Source of the DNA: Calliopsis andreniformis
Taxonomy: Eukaryota > Arthropoda > Insecta > Hymenoptera > Andrenidae
Assembly: GCF_051401765.1 (NCBI RefSeq)
Contig: NW_027480423.1
Coordinates: 7,440,001 to 7,504,000 of the forward strand
Reading direction: 5' to 3'
Length of the DNA stretch: 64,000 bases
In this document: piece by piece, positions 52,244 through 64,000 of the stretch
Layout: each line of letters begins with the position of its first letter
Numbering within the stretch: the first letter of the stretch is position 1
Notes under the pieces: generated by a model
Databases searched by the model: none
Told to the model about the DNA's origin: nothing
The model's input: only the letters and a program-made list of their open reading frames with translations
Program-made: the position numbers and the translations under genes

Positions 52244-53571
52244 GAAATGACCATTACTTTCACACTGTTTGCAATTATTCCTTTTATACGATGGAAAAGC
52301 TGTTGTATTTATATCGTATTTTATGCTTCTGGCGTCGTCTTCTAAGGCCCTAGCTATTCGATCTAGTGGAGCAACGCCTTAGAGTGAAGCCTAGGCTGCC
52401 CGGAACGTAGAAATGACCATTACTTTCACACTGGTTGCAATTATTCGATTTATACGATGGACAAACTGTTGTATTTATATTGTATTTTATGCTTCTGGCG
52501 TTCACTTGTTAGTCCCTAACTATTCGATCTGGTGGAACAACGCCCTAGGGTGAAGCCTAGGTTACCCGGAACGCAGATATGACCACCACTCTCACACGGG
52601 TTGCAATTATTCCTGTTATAGGATGGAAAAGCTGTTGGATTTATATCGTATTTTATGCTTCTGGCGTTGACTTCTAAGGCCCTAGCTATTCGATCTAGTG
52701 GAGCAACGCCCTAGAGTGAAGCCTATGTTGCCCGGAACGTAGAAATGACCATCACTTTCAAACTGGTTGCAATTAAACCTGTTATACGATGGAAAAACTG
52801 TTGTATTTTTATTGCATTTTATGCTTCGGGCGTTGACTTCTAAGGCCCTAACTATTCAATCTGTTGGTGCAACGCCCTAGAGTGAAGCCTAGGTTGCTCG
52901 GAATGTAGAAATGACCATTACTTTCACACTGGTTGCAATTACTCGTTTTATACGATGGAAAAAGTGTTGTATTTATATTGTATTTTATGCTTCTGGCGTT
53001 CACTTGTTAGGCCCTAACTATTCGATCTTGTGGAACAACGCCCTAGGGTGAAGCCTAGGCTGCCCGGAACGTAGAAATGACCATCACTTTCACACGGGTT
53101 GCAATTATTCTTGTTATACGGTGGAAAAACTGTTGTATTTTTATTGTATTTAATGCTTCTGGCGTTCACTTCTTAGGCCCTAACTATTCGAGCTGGTGGA
53201 ACAACGCCCTAGAGTGAAGCCTAGGTTGCTCGGAATGTAGAAATAACCATAACTTTCACACTGGTTGCAATTATTCGTTTTATACGATGGAAGAACTGTT
53301 GTATTTATATTGTATTTTATGCTTCTGGCGTTCACTTCTTAGGCCCTAACTGTTCGATCTGGTGGAACAACGCCCTAGGGTGAAGCCTAGGTTGCCCGGA
53401 ACGTAGAAATGACCATAACTTTTACACTGGTAGCAATTATTCGTTTTATACAATGGAAAAACTGTTCTATTTATTTTGTATTTTATGCTTCGGGCGTTGA
53501 CATCTAAGGCCCTAACTGTTTGATCTGGTGGAGCAACGCCCTAGAGTGAAGCCTAGGTTGCCCGGAACGTA
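52244..53571 (-). repeat. Eight-monomer HOR, copy 2 (complete)
   Basis: 1,328 bp with monomer order 1 to 8. The markers are GGCGTCGTC (52,332), CTTGTTAGTCCC (52,509), GTTGGTGCAACG (52,863), ATAACCATAACTTTCACACT (about 53,243), and TTTTACACTGGTAGC (about 53,420). It serves as the reference unit for this block. Confidence 0.87.
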
Positions 53572-54733
53572 GAAATGACCATTACTTTCACACTGTCTGC
53601 AATTATTCCTTTTATACGATGGAAAAGCTGTTGCATTTATATCGTATTTTATGCTTCTGGCGTCGTCTTCTAAGGCCCTAGCTATTCGATCTAGTGGAGC
53701 AACGCCTTAGAGTGAAGCCTAGGCTGCTCGGAACGTAGAAATGACCATTACTTTCACACTGGTTGCAATTATTCGATTTATACGATGGACAAACTGTTGT
53801 ATTTATATTGTATTTTATGCTTCTGGCGTTCACTTGTTAGTCCCTAACTATTCGATCTGGTGGAACAACGCCCTAGGGTGAAGCCTAGGTTACCCGGAAC
53901 GTAGAAATGACCATCACTCTCACACGGGTTGCAATTATTCCTGTTATAGGATGGAAAAGCTGTTGTATTTATATCGTATTTTATGCTTCTGGCGTTGACT
54001 TCTAGGGCCCTAGCTATTCGATCTAGTTGTGCAACGCCCTAGAGTGAAGCCTAGGTTGCCCGGAACGCAGAAATGACCATCACTTTCAAACTGGTTGCAA
54101 TTAAACCTGGTATACGATGGAAAAACTGTTGTATTTTTATTGCATTTTATGCTTCGGGCGTTGACTTCTAAGGCCCTAACTATTCAATCTGTTGGTGCAA
54201 CGCCCTAGAGTGAAGCCTAGGTTGCTCGGAATGTAGAAATGACCATTACTTTCACACTGGTTGCAATTATTCGTTTTATACGATGGAAAAAGTGTTGTAT
54301 TTATATTGTATTTTATGCTTCTGGCGTTCACTTGTTAGGCCCTAACTATTCGATCTTGTGGAACAACGCCCTAGGGTGAAGCCTAGGCTGCCCGGAACGT
54401 AGAAATGACCATCACTTTCACACGGGTTGCAATTATTCCTGTTATACGATGGAAAAACTGTTGGATTTTTATTGTATTTAATGCTTCTGGCGTTCACTTC
54501 TTAGGCCCTAACTATTCGAGCTGGTGGAACAACGCCCTAGAGTGAAGCCTAGGTTGTTCAGAATGTAGAAATAACCATAACTTTCACACTGGTTGCAATT
54601 ATTCCTGTTATATGATGGAAAAACTGTTGTATTTTTATTGCATTTTATGCTTCGGGCATTGTCTTCTAAGGTCCTAACTATTCGATCTGGTGGAACAACG
54701 CCCTAGGGTGAAGCCTAGGTTGCGCGGAACGTA
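53572..54733 (-). repeat. Eight-monomer HOR, copy 3 (seven monomers)
   Basis: It matches copy 2 at an offset of 1,328 up to about 54,600 inside monomer 7, where ATTCCTGTTATATGATGG replaces ATTCGTTTTATACGATGG. The next monomer (54,734) starts like type 8 (TTTTACACTGGTAGC) but then changes to another type. Confidence 0.83.
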
Positions 54734-57389
54734 GAAATGACCATAACTTTTACACTGGTAGCAATTATTCGTTTTATACGATGAAAAAACTGTTGTACTT
54801 ATATTGCATTTTATCCTTCTGGCGTTAAATTCTAAGTCCCTTGCTATTCGTTCTGGTGGAGCAACGCCCTAGAGTGAAACATATGTTACCCGGAACGTAG
54901 AAATGACCAGTACTTTCACACTGGTTGCAGTTATTCGTTTTATACAATGGAAAAACTGTTCTATTTATTTTGCATTTTATGCTTCGGGCGTTGACTTCCA
55001 AGGCCCTAGCTATGCCATCTGGTGGAGCAATACTCTAGCGTGAAGCCTAGGTTGCCCGGAACGTAGAAATGACAATTACTTCCACACTGTTTGCAAATAT
55101 ACATTATATACGATGGAAAAGCTGTTGTACTTATATTGTAATTTATGCTTCTGGCGCTGACTTCTTAGGCCGTAACTGTTTGATCTGGTGGAGCACCGCC
55201 CTAGAGTGAAGCCTAGGTTGCCCGGAACGTAGAACATACCATTACCTTCACACTGGTTGCAATTATTCCTGTTATACGATGGAAAAACTGTTGCACCTTT
55301 ATTGTATTTTATGCTTCTGGCGTTGACTTCATAGGCCCTAACTATTCGATCTGGTGGAGCAACGTCCTAGAGTGAAGCCTAGGTTGACCGGAACGTAGAA
55401 ATGACCATAACTTTCACACTGGTTACCATTATTCGTTTTATACGATGGAAAAGCTGTTGAATTTATATCGTATTTTATGCTTCTGGCGTTGACTTCTTAG
55501 GCCCTAACTATACGATCTAGTGGAGCAACGCCCTAGAGTGAAGCCTAGGTTGCCCGGAACGTAGAAAAGACCATCACATTCAAACTGGTTGCAATTAATC
55601 CTGTTATACGATGGAAAAACTGTTGTATTTTTATTGCATTTTATGCTTCGGGCGTTGACTTATAAGGCCCTGACTCTTCAATCTGTTGGAGCAACGCCCT
55701 AGAGTGAAGCCTAGGTTGCTCGGAATGTAGAAATGACCATAGCTTTCACACTGGTTGCAATTATTCGTTTTATATGATGGAAAATCTGTTGTATTTATAC
55801 TGTATTTTATGCTTCTGGCGTTCACTTCTTAGGCCCTAACTATTCGATCTGGTGGAACAACGCCCTAGGGTGAAGCCTAGGTTGCCCGGAACGTAGAAAT
55901 GACCATTACTTTCACACTGTTTGCAATTATTCCTTTTATACCATGGAAAAGCTGTTGTATTTATATCGTATTTTATGCTTCTGGCGTTGACTTCTAAGGA
56001 CCTAACTATTCGATCTGGTGGAGCACCACCCTAGAGTGAAGCCTAGGTTGCTCGGAATATAGAAATGACCATAACTTTCACACTGGTTGCAATTATTCGT
56101 TCTCTACAATGGAAAAACTGTTTTATTTATATTGTATTTTATGCTTCTGGCGTTCACTTCTTAGGCCCTAACTATTCGATCTGATGGAACAATGCCCTAG
56201 GGTGAAGCGTAGGTTGCCCGGAACGTAGAAATGACCATAACTTTTACACTGGTAGAAATTATTCGTTTTATACAATGGAAAAGCTGTTGTATTTATATTG
56301 TATGTTATGCCTCTGGCGTTGACTTCTAAGGCCCTAGCTATTCAATCTGTTGGAGCAACGACCTAGAGTGAAGCCTAGGTTGCTCGGAATGTAGAAATGA
56401 CCATAACTTTCACACTGGTTGCAATTATTCGTTTTTTACGATGGAAAAACTGTTGTTTTTATATTGTATTTTATGCTTCTGGCGTTCACTTCTTAGGCCC
56501 TAACTATTCAATCTGGTGGAACAACGCCCTAGGGTGAAGCCTAGGTTGCCCGGAACGTAGAAATGACCATAACTTTCACACTGGTTGCTATTATTCGTTT
56601 TATACAATGGAAAAACTGTTGTATTTATATGGTATTTTATGATTCTGGCGTTGACTTCTTAGGCCCTAACTATTCGATCTGGTGGAGCAATGCCTCAGAG
56701 TTAAGACTAGGATGCCCGAAACGCCGAAATGATCATTACTTTCACGCTTGTTGCAATTATTCCTGTTATACGATGAAAACACCGTTGTATTTTTATTGTA
56801 TTTTATGTTTCAGGCGTAGGCTTCTAAGGCCGTAGCTATTCGATATGGTGGAGCTCCGCCCTAGAGTAAAGCCTAGGCTGCCCGGAACGTAGAAATGACC
56901 ATAACTTTTACACGGGTAGCAATTATTCGTTTTATACGATGGAAAAACTGTTGTATTTATATTGTATTTTATGCTTCTGGCGTTCACTTCTTAGGCCCTA
57001 ACTGTTTGATATGGTGGAGCAACGCCCTAGAGTGAAGCCTAGGTTGCCCGTGACGTAGAAATGACCAACACTTTCAAACTGGTTGCAATTAATCCTGTTA
57101 TACGATGGAAAAACTGTTGTATTTTTATTTCATTTTATGCTTCGGGCGCTGACTTCTAAGGCCCTAACTATTCAATCTGTTGGAGCAACGCCCTAGAGTG
57201 AAGCCTAGGTTACCCGGAACGTAGAAATGACCATCACTTTCAAACTGGTTGCAATTATTCGTTTTATACGAGAGAAAAACTGTTGTATTTATATTGTATT
57301 TTATGCTTCTGGCGTTGACCTCTAAGGACCTAACTATTCGATCTGGTGGAGCAACGCCCTACAGTGATGCCTAGGTTGCCCAAAACGTA
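54734..57389 (-). repeat. Mixed monomers between HOR blocks
   Basis: Sixteen monomers, mostly canonical, without a long near-identical unit that I can see. They include an ACATACCATTACC variant near 55,228 and monomers resembling types 4, 5 and 8 of the preceding HOR. No gene or unrelated sequence is seen. Confidence 0.78.
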
Positions 57390-59050
57390 GAAATGACCAT
57401 AACTTCCACACTTGTTGCAATTATTCCTTTTATACGATGGAAAAGCTGTTGTATTTATATCGTATTTTATGCTTCTGGCGTTGTCTACTTAGGCACTAAC
57501 TATTCGATCTTGTGGAACAACGCCCTAGAGTGAAGCCTAGGTTGCCTGGAACGGAGAAATGACCGTCACTTTCACACGGGTTGCAATTATTCCTCTTATG
57601 GGATGGAAAGTCTGTTGTATTTTTATTGTATTTTATTCTTCTGGTGTTGACTTCTTAGGCCCTAACTATTCGATCTGGTGGAACAACGCCGTAGAGTGAA
57701 GCCTAGGTTGCCCGGAACGTAGAAATGACCATTACTTTCACACTGTTTGCAATTATTCCTTTTATACGATGGAAAAGCTGTTGTATTTATATCGTATTTT
57801 ATGCCTCTGGCGTTGACTTCTAAGGACCTAACTATTCGATCTGGTGGAGCAGCGCCCTAGACTGAAGCCTAGGTTGCTCGGAATGTAGAAATGACCATAA
57901 CTTTCACACTGATTGCAATTATTCGTTTTATACGATGGAAAAACTGTTGCATCTTTATCGTATTTTATGCTTCTGGCGTTGACTTCTTAGGCCGTAGCTA
58001 TTCGATTTGGTGGAGCAACGCCCTGGAGTGAAACCTGGTTTGCCCGGAACGCAGAAATGACCACTACTATCACACTGGTTGGAAATTATTCCTGCTATAC
58101 GATGGAAAAACTGTTGTATTTTTATTGCATTTTATGCTTCTGGCGTTCACTTCTTAGGCCCTAACTATTCGATCTGGTGGAACAACGGCCTAGGGTGAAG
58201 CCTAGGCAGCCCGGAACGTTGAAATGACCATAACATTAACACTGGTTGCAATTACTTGTTTTATACGATGGAAAAGCTGTTGTATTTATATCGTATTTTA
58301 TGCTTCTGGCGTTGACTTCTTAGGCCGTAACTATTCGATCTGGTCGAGCAACGCCCTAGAGTGAAGCCTAGGTTGCCCGGAACGTAGAAATGACCGTTAC
58401 TTTCACACTGTTTGCAATTATTCCTTTTATACGATGGAACAGCTGTTGTATTTATATCGTATTTTATGCTTCTGGCGTTGATTTCTAAGGACCTAACTAT
58501 TCGATCTGGTGGAGCAACGCCCTAGAGTGAAGCCTCGGTTGCTCGGAATGTAGAAATGACCATAACTTTCACACTGATTGCAATTATTCGTTTTATACGA
58601 TGGAAAAACTTTTGCATCTTTATTTTATTTTATGCTTCTGGCGTTCACTTCTAAGGCCCTAGCTATTCGATTTGGCGGAGCACCGCCCTAGAGTGAAGCC
58701 TAGGTTGCCCAAAACGTAGAAATGACCATAACTTCCACACTTGTTGCAATTATTCGTTTTATACGATGGAAAAGCTGTTGTATTTATATCGTTCTTTATG
58801 CTTCTGGCGTTGACTTCTTAGGCCCTAACTATTCCATCTGGTGGAACAACGCCCTAGGGTAAAGCCCAGATTGCGCGGAACGTAGAAATAACCATAACTT
58901 TCACACTGGTAGCAATTTTTCGTTTTATACGATGGAAAAACTGTTTTATTTATTTTGTATTTTAAGCTTCGGGCGTTGACTTCTAAGGCCCTAACTATTC
59001 GATCTGGTCGAGCAACGCCCTAGAGTGAAGTCTAGGTTGCCCGGAACGTA
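57390..59050 (-). repeat. Ten-monomer HOR (types a-j), copy 1
   Basis: 1,661 bp: nine monomers of 166 bp and one (type e, 58,054-58,220) of 167 bp. Type markers are: a GTCTACTTAGGCAC; b TCTTATGGGATGG with TGGTGTTGAC; c ATGCCTCTGGCG; d CCCTGGAGTGAAACC; e AAATTATTCCTGC; f ATTACTTGTTTTATACG; g GGAACAGCTG; h CTTTTGCATCTTTATTTT; i ATCGTTCTTTATGC; j AATTTTTCGTTTTATACG with AAGCTTCGGGCG. Confidence 0.87.
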
Positions 59051-59880
59051 GAAATGACCATTACTTTCACACTGTTTGCAATTACTTGTTTTATACGATG
59101 GAAAAGCTGTTGTATTTATATCGTATTTTATGCTTCTGGCGTTGACTTCTTAGGCCGTAACTATTCGATCTGGTCGAGCAACGCCCTAGAGTGAAGCCTA
59201 GGTTGCCCGGAACGTAGAAATGACCATTACTTTCACACTGTTTGCAATTATTCCTTTTATACGATGGAAAAGCTGTTGTATTTATATCGTATTTTATGCT
59301 TCTGGCGTTGTCTACTTAGGCACTAACTATTCGATCTTGTGGAACAACGCCCTAGAGTGAAGCCTAGGTTGCCTGGAACGGAGAAATGACCGTCACTTTC
59401 ACACGGGTTGCAATTATTCCTCTTATAGGATGGAAAGTCTGTTGTATTTTTATTGTATTTTATTCTTCTGGTGTTGACTTCTTAGGCCCTAACTATTCGA
59501 TCTGGTGGAACAACGCCGTAGAGTGAAGCCTAGGTTGCCCGGAACGTAGAAATGACCATTACCTTCACACTGTTTGCAATTATTCCTTTTATACGATGGA
59601 ACAGCTGTTGTATTTATATCGTATTTTATGCTTCTGGCGTTGATTTCTAAGGACCTAACTATTCGATCTGGTGGAGCAACGCCCTAGAGTGAAGCCTCGG
59701 TTGCTCGGAATGTAGAAATGACCATAACTTTCACACTGATTGCAATTATTCGTTTTATACGATGGAAAAACTTTTGCATCTTTATTTTATTTTATGCTTC
59801 TGGCGTTCACTTCTAAGGCCCTAGCTATTCGATTTGGCGGAGCACCGCCCTAGAGTGAAGCCTAGGTTGCCCAAAACGTA
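59051..59880 (-). repeat. Five-monomer shortened HOR
   Basis: 830 bp with order c/f hybrid, c/a hybrid, b, g, h. The first monomer begins like c (CACTGTTTGCAATTA) and ends like f. The second begins like c and ends like a (GTCTACTTAGGCAC at 59,310). These hybrids mark past exchanges between different monomer types. Confidence 0.8.
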
Positions 59881-61541
59881 GAAATGACCATAACTTCCAC
59901 ACTTGTTGCAATTATTCCTTTTATACGATGGAAAAGCTGTTGTATTTATATCGTATTTTATGCTTCTGGCGTTGTCTACTTAGGCACTAACTATTCGATC
60001 TTGTGGAACAACGCCCTAGAGTGAAGCCTAGGTTGCCTGGAACGGAGAAATGACCGTCACTTTCACACGGGTTGCAATTATTCCTCTTATGGGATGGAAA
60101 GTCTGTTGTATTTTTATTGTATTTTATTCTTCTGGTGTTGACTTCTTAGGCCCTAACTATTCGATCTGGTGGAAGAACGCCGTAGAGTGAAGCCTAGGTT
60201 GCCCGGAACGTAGAAATGACCATTACTTTCACACTGTTTGCAATTATTCCTTTTATACGATGGAAAAGCTGTTGTATTTATATCGTATTTTATGCCTCTG
60301 GCGTTGACTTCTAAGGACCTAACTATTCGATCTGGTGGAGCAGCGCCCTAGAGTGAAGCCTAGGTTGCTCGGAATGTAGAAATGACCATAACTTTCACAC
60401 TGATTGCAATTATTCGTTTTATACGATGGAAAAACTGTTGCATCTTTATCGTATTTTATGCTTCTGGCGTTGACTTCTTAGGCCGTAGCTATTCGATTTG
60501 GTGGAGCAACGCCCTGGAGTGAAACCTGGTTTGCCCGGAACGCAGAAATGACCACTACTATCACACTGGTTGCAAATTATTCCTGCTATACGATGGAAAA
60601 ACTGTTGTATTTTTATTGCATTTTATGCTTCTGGCGTTCACTTCTTAGGCCCTAACTATTCGATCTGGTGGAACAACGGCCTAGGGTGAAGCCTAGGCAG
60701 CCCGGAACGTTGAAATGACCATAACATTAACACTGGTTGCAATTACTTGTTTTATACGATGGAAAAGCTGTTGTATTTATATCGTATTTTATGCTTCTGG
60801 CGTTGACCTCTTAGGCCGTAACTATTCGATCTGGTCGAGCAACGCCCTAGAGTGAAGCCTAGGTTGCCCGGAACGTAGAAATGACCGTTACTTTCACACT
60901 GTTTGCAATTATTCCTTTTATACGATGGAACAGCTGTTGTATTTATATCGTATTTTATGCTTCTGGCGTTGATTTCTAAGGACCTAACTATTCGATCTGG
61001 TGGAGCAACGCCCTAGAGTGAAGCCTCGGTTGCTCGGAATGTAGAAATGACCATAACTTTCACACTGATTGCAATTATTCGTTTTATACGATGGAAAAAC
61101 TTTTGCATCTTTATTTTATTTTATCCTTCTGGCGTTCACTTCTAAGGCCCTAGCTATTCGATTTGGCGGAGCACCGCCCTAGAGTGAAGCCTAGGTTGCC
61201 CAAAACGTAGAAATGACCATAACTTCCACACTTGTTGCAATTATTCGTTTTATACGATGGAAAAGCTGTTGTATTTATATCGTTCTTTATGCTTCTGGCG
61301 TTGACTTCTTAGGCCCTAACTATTCCATCTGGTGGAACAACGCCCTAGGGTAAAGCCCAGATTGCGCGGAACGTAGAAATAACCATAACTTTCACACTGG
61401 TAGCAATTTTTCGTTTTATACGATGGAAAAACTGTTTTATTTATTTTGTATTTTAAGCTTCGGGCGTTGACTTCTAAGGCCCTAACTATTCGATCTGGTC
61501 GAGCAACGCCCTAGAGTGAAGCCTAGGTTGCCCGGAACGTA
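59881..61541 (-). repeat. Ten-monomer HOR (types a-j), copy 2
   Basis: 1,661 bp, offset 2,491 from copy 1 (15 x 166 + 1), with the same a-to-j order and the same 167-bp type e monomer (60,545-60,711). A few substitutions separate it from copy 1, such as TTGCAAATTATTCC for TTGGAAATTATTCC. Confidence 0.87.
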
Positions 61542-64000
61542 GAAATGACCATTACTTTCACACTGTTTGCAATTATTCCTTTTATACGATGGAAAAGCTG
61601 TTGTATTTATATCGTATTTTATGCCTCTGGCGATGACTTCTAAGGACCTAACTATTCGATCTGGTGGAGCAGCGCCCTAGAGTGAAGCCTAGGTTGCTCG
61701 GAATGTAGAAATGACCATAACTTTCACACTGATTGCAATTATTCGTTTTATACGATGGAAAAACTGTTGCATCTTTATCGTATTTTATGCTTCTGGCGTT
61801 GACTTCTTAGGCCGTAGCTATTCGATTTGGTGGAGCAACGCCCTGGAGTGAAACCTGGTTTGCCCGGAACGCAGAAATGACCACTACTATCACACTGGTT
61901 GCAAATTATTCCTGCTATACGATGGAAAAACTGTTGTATTTTTATTGCATTTTATGCTTCTGGCGTTCACTTCTTAGGCCCTAACTATTCGATCTGGTGG
62001 AACAACGGCCTAGGGTGAAGCCTAGGTAGCCCGGAACGTTGAAATGACCATAACTTTCACACTGGTTGCAATTATTCCTTTTATAGGATGGAAAAGCTGT
62101 TGTATTTATATCGTATTTTATGCCTCTGGCGTTGACTTCTAAGGACCTAACTATTCGATCTGGTGGAGCAGCGCCCTAGAGTGAAGCCTAGGTTGCTCGG
62201 AATGTAGAAATGACCATAACTTTCACACTGATTGCAATTATTCGTTTTATACGATGGAAAAACTGTTGCATCTTTATCGTATTTTATGCTTCTGGCGTTG
62301 ACTTCTTAGGCCGTAGCTATTCGATTTGGTGGAGCAACGCCCTGGAGTGAAACCTGGTTTGCCCGGAACGCAGAAATGACCACTACTATCACACTGGTTG
62401 CAAATTATTCCTGCTATACGATGGAAAAACTGTTGTATTTTTATTGCATTTTATGCTTCTGGCGTTCACTTCTTAGGCCCTAACTATTCGATCTGGTGGA
62501 ACAACGGCCTAGGGTGAAGCCTAAGCAGCCCGGAACGTTGAAATGACCATAACATTAACACTGGTTGCAATTACTTGTTTTATACGATGGAAAAGCTGTT
62601 GTATTTATATCGTATTTTATGCTTCTGGCGTTGACTTCTTAGGCCGTAACTATTCGATCTGGTCGAGCAACGCCCTAGAGTGAAGCCTAGGTTGCCCGGA
62701 ACGTAGAAATGACCATTACTTTCACACTGTTTGCAATTATTCCTTTTATACGATGGAAAAGCTGTTGTATTTATATCGTATTTTATGCTTCTGGCGTTGT
62801 CTACTTAGGCACTAACTATTCGATCTTGTGGAACAACGCCCTAGAGTGAAGCCTAGGTTGCCTGGAACGGAGAAATGACCGTCACTTTCACACGGGTTGC
62901 AATTATTCCTCTTATGGGATGGAAAGTCTGTTGTATTTTTATTGTATTTTATTCTTCTGGTGTTGACTTCTTAGGCCCTAACTATTCGATCTGGTGGAAC
63001 AACGCCGTAGAGTGAAGCCTAGGTTGCCCGGAACGTAGAAATGACCGTTACCTTCACACTGTTTGCAATTATTCCTTTTATACGATGGAACAGCTGTTGT
63101 ATTTATATCGTATTTTATGCTTCTGGCGTTGATTTCTAAGGACCGAACTATTCGATCTGGTGGAGCAACGCCCTAGAGTGAAGCCTCGGTTGCTCGGAAT
63201 GTAGAAATGACCATAACTTTCACACTGATTGCAATTATTCGTTTTATACGATGGAAAAACTTTTGCATCTTTATTTTATTTTATGCTTCTGGCGTTCACT
63301 TCTAAGGCGCTAGCTATTCGATTTGGCGGAGCACCGCCCTAGAGTGAAGCCTAGGTTGCCCAAAACGTAGAAATGACCATAACTTCCACACTTGTTGCAA
63401 TTATTCGTTTTATACGATGGAAAAGCTGTTGTATTTATATCGTTCTTTATGCTTCTGGCGTTGACTTCTTAGGCCCTAACTATTCCATCTGGTGGAACAA
63501 CGCCCTAGGGTAAAGCCCAGATTGCGCGGAACGTAGAAATAACCATAACTTTCACACTGGTAGCAATTTTTCGTTTTATACGATGGAAAAACTGTTTTAT
63601 TTATTTTGTATTTTAAGCTTCGGGCGTTGACTTCTAAGGCCCTAACTATTCGATCTGGCCGAGCAACGCCCTAGAGTGAAGCCTAGGTTGCCCGGAACGT
63701 AGAAATGACCATTACTTTCACACTGTTTGCAATTATTCCTTTTATACGATGGAAAAGCTGTTGTATTTATATCGTATTTTATGCCTCTGGCGTTGACTTC
63801 TAAGGACCTAACTATTCGATCTGGTGGAGCAGCGCCCTAGAGTGAAGCCTAGGTTGCTCGGAATGTAGAAATGACCATAACTTTCACACTGATTGCAATT
63901 ATTCGTTTTATACGATGGAAAAACTGTTGCATCTTTATCGTATTTTATGCTTCTGGCGTTGACTTCTTAGGCCGTAGCTATTCGATTTGGTGGAGCAACG
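61542..64000 (-). repeat. Re-ordered HOR monomers to the window end
   Basis: The order is c d e c d e f c/a b g h i j c d, starting at 61,542, 61,708, 61,874, 62,041, 62,207, 62,373, 62,540, 62,706, 62,872, 63,038, 63,204, 63,370, 63,536, 63,702 and 63,868. Type e is again 167 bp. The stretch c-d-e is duplicated in tandem (499 bp). The h-i-j run repeats that of 61,044-61,541 at an offset of 2,160 bp. The array runs off the window inside type d. Confidence 0.85.

Larger units (their letters stand above)
1..64000. repeat. 166-bp satellite DNA array filling the window
   Basis: The same ~166-bp unit recurs from the first to the last base, about 385 times. Landmarks recur in fixed order. On the monomer's own strand these are: GGTCATTTCTAC, CCGGGCAACCTAGGCTTCAC, CTAGGGCGTTG, AGTCAACGCC, GAAGCATAAAATAC, TTTTTCCATCGTATAAAACG, and AATTGCAACCAGTGTGAAAG. 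A typical monomer is about 41% G+C, with a G+C-rich half (first ~90 bp) and an A+T-rich half. Monomer length is near a nucleosomal repeat, as in many eukaryotic centromeric and pericentromeric satellites; that link is inference. No gene, RNA gene or mobile element interrupts it. The array continues beyond both window ends. I do not recognise the family with certainty, so the host organism is left open. Confidence 0.98.
31545..64000 (-). repeat. Minus-oriented arm of the satellite array
   Basis: About 195 monomers, all inverted relative to the left arm. On the given strand they read GCTTCTGGCGTTGAC, TCTGGTGGAGCAACGCCC, GTGAAGCCTAGGTTGCCCGG, GTAGAAATGACC, TTGCAATTATTC, and TATACGATGGAAAAACTG. 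Both arms share sub-variants, for example the ACATACCATTACC form (35,620, 40,630, 45,945, 55,228) and its complement GGTAATGGTATGTTCTACG (26,060, 30,870). This shows they belong to one family. Confidence 0.97.

Noticed and set aside
1..64000. CRISPR array
   Set aside because: Units are 166 bp and similar along their whole length. There is no short constant repeat with unique spacers and no cas gene.
1..64000. tRNA, rRNA, telomere repeat or microsatellite sequences
   Set aside because: Reading both strands through the monomer types shows no such signature; everything fits the satellite consensus with substitutions and small indels.
1..64000. Assignment to a known satellite such as the oyster HindIII family, also reported near 166 bp
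   Set aside because: Only a minority of monomers have AAGCTT (for example near 1,028 and 1,092). I cannot compare sequences here, so naming the family would be a guess.

Overview
The whole window is one satellite DNA array. I find no protein-coding gene, RNA gene, transposon or other unique sequence, apart from about 24 bases in the middle. The repeating unit is a monomer of 166 bp (occasionally 165 or 167 bp), about 41% G+C, present roughly 385 times. A 64-kb array of nucleosome-sized monomers with multi-monomer higher-order repeats (HORs) is typical of eukaryotic centromeric or pericentromeric heterochromatin. The sequence alone does not prove a centromere or identify the species.

Layout. 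From 1 to about 31,520 every monomer runs in one direction (called plus here). At 31,521-31,544 there is a short A+T-rich stretch that is not satellite. From 31,545 to 64,000 every monomer runs in the opposite direction. Both arms use the same monomer family and share sub-variants, so the array has a single inversion or fold-back point. Both window ends lie inside the array, so its true limits are not visible.

Plus arm. 1-5,180 holds three copies of one segment, 16, 8 and 7 monomers long. 5,181-9,640 holds trimer (498 bp) and tetramer (664 bp) tandem repeats. 9,640-16,606 is a patchwork of re-used segments spaced at exact multiples of 166 bp. 16,607-30,570 is dominated by a segment called S here (four long copies plus one near the switch point) and a 3.4-3.5-kb segmental duplication about 6 kb apart (20,931-24,465 and 26,904-30,273). 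The last ~0.95 kb before the switch is more diverged.

Minus arm. 31,545-39,970 holds diverged monomers with few long duplications and one truncated 39-bp monomer. 39,970-48,930 is a tandem pair of a 22-monomer unit, the first copy enlarged by a 10-monomer internal duplication. 50,916-54,733 is an 8-monomer HOR in three copies. 57,390-64,000 is a mosaic of about ten recognisable monomer types repeating in a preferred order.

There are no genes to work together. What can be read is a history of unequal exchange: duplicated segments almost always differ in spacing by whole monomers, and several exchange points can be placed within tens of bases. Short open reading frames (62-128 codons) exist but are by-products of the repeat. 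Coordinates of segment edges are approximate (usually within 20-50 bp) because neighbouring monomers resemble each other.
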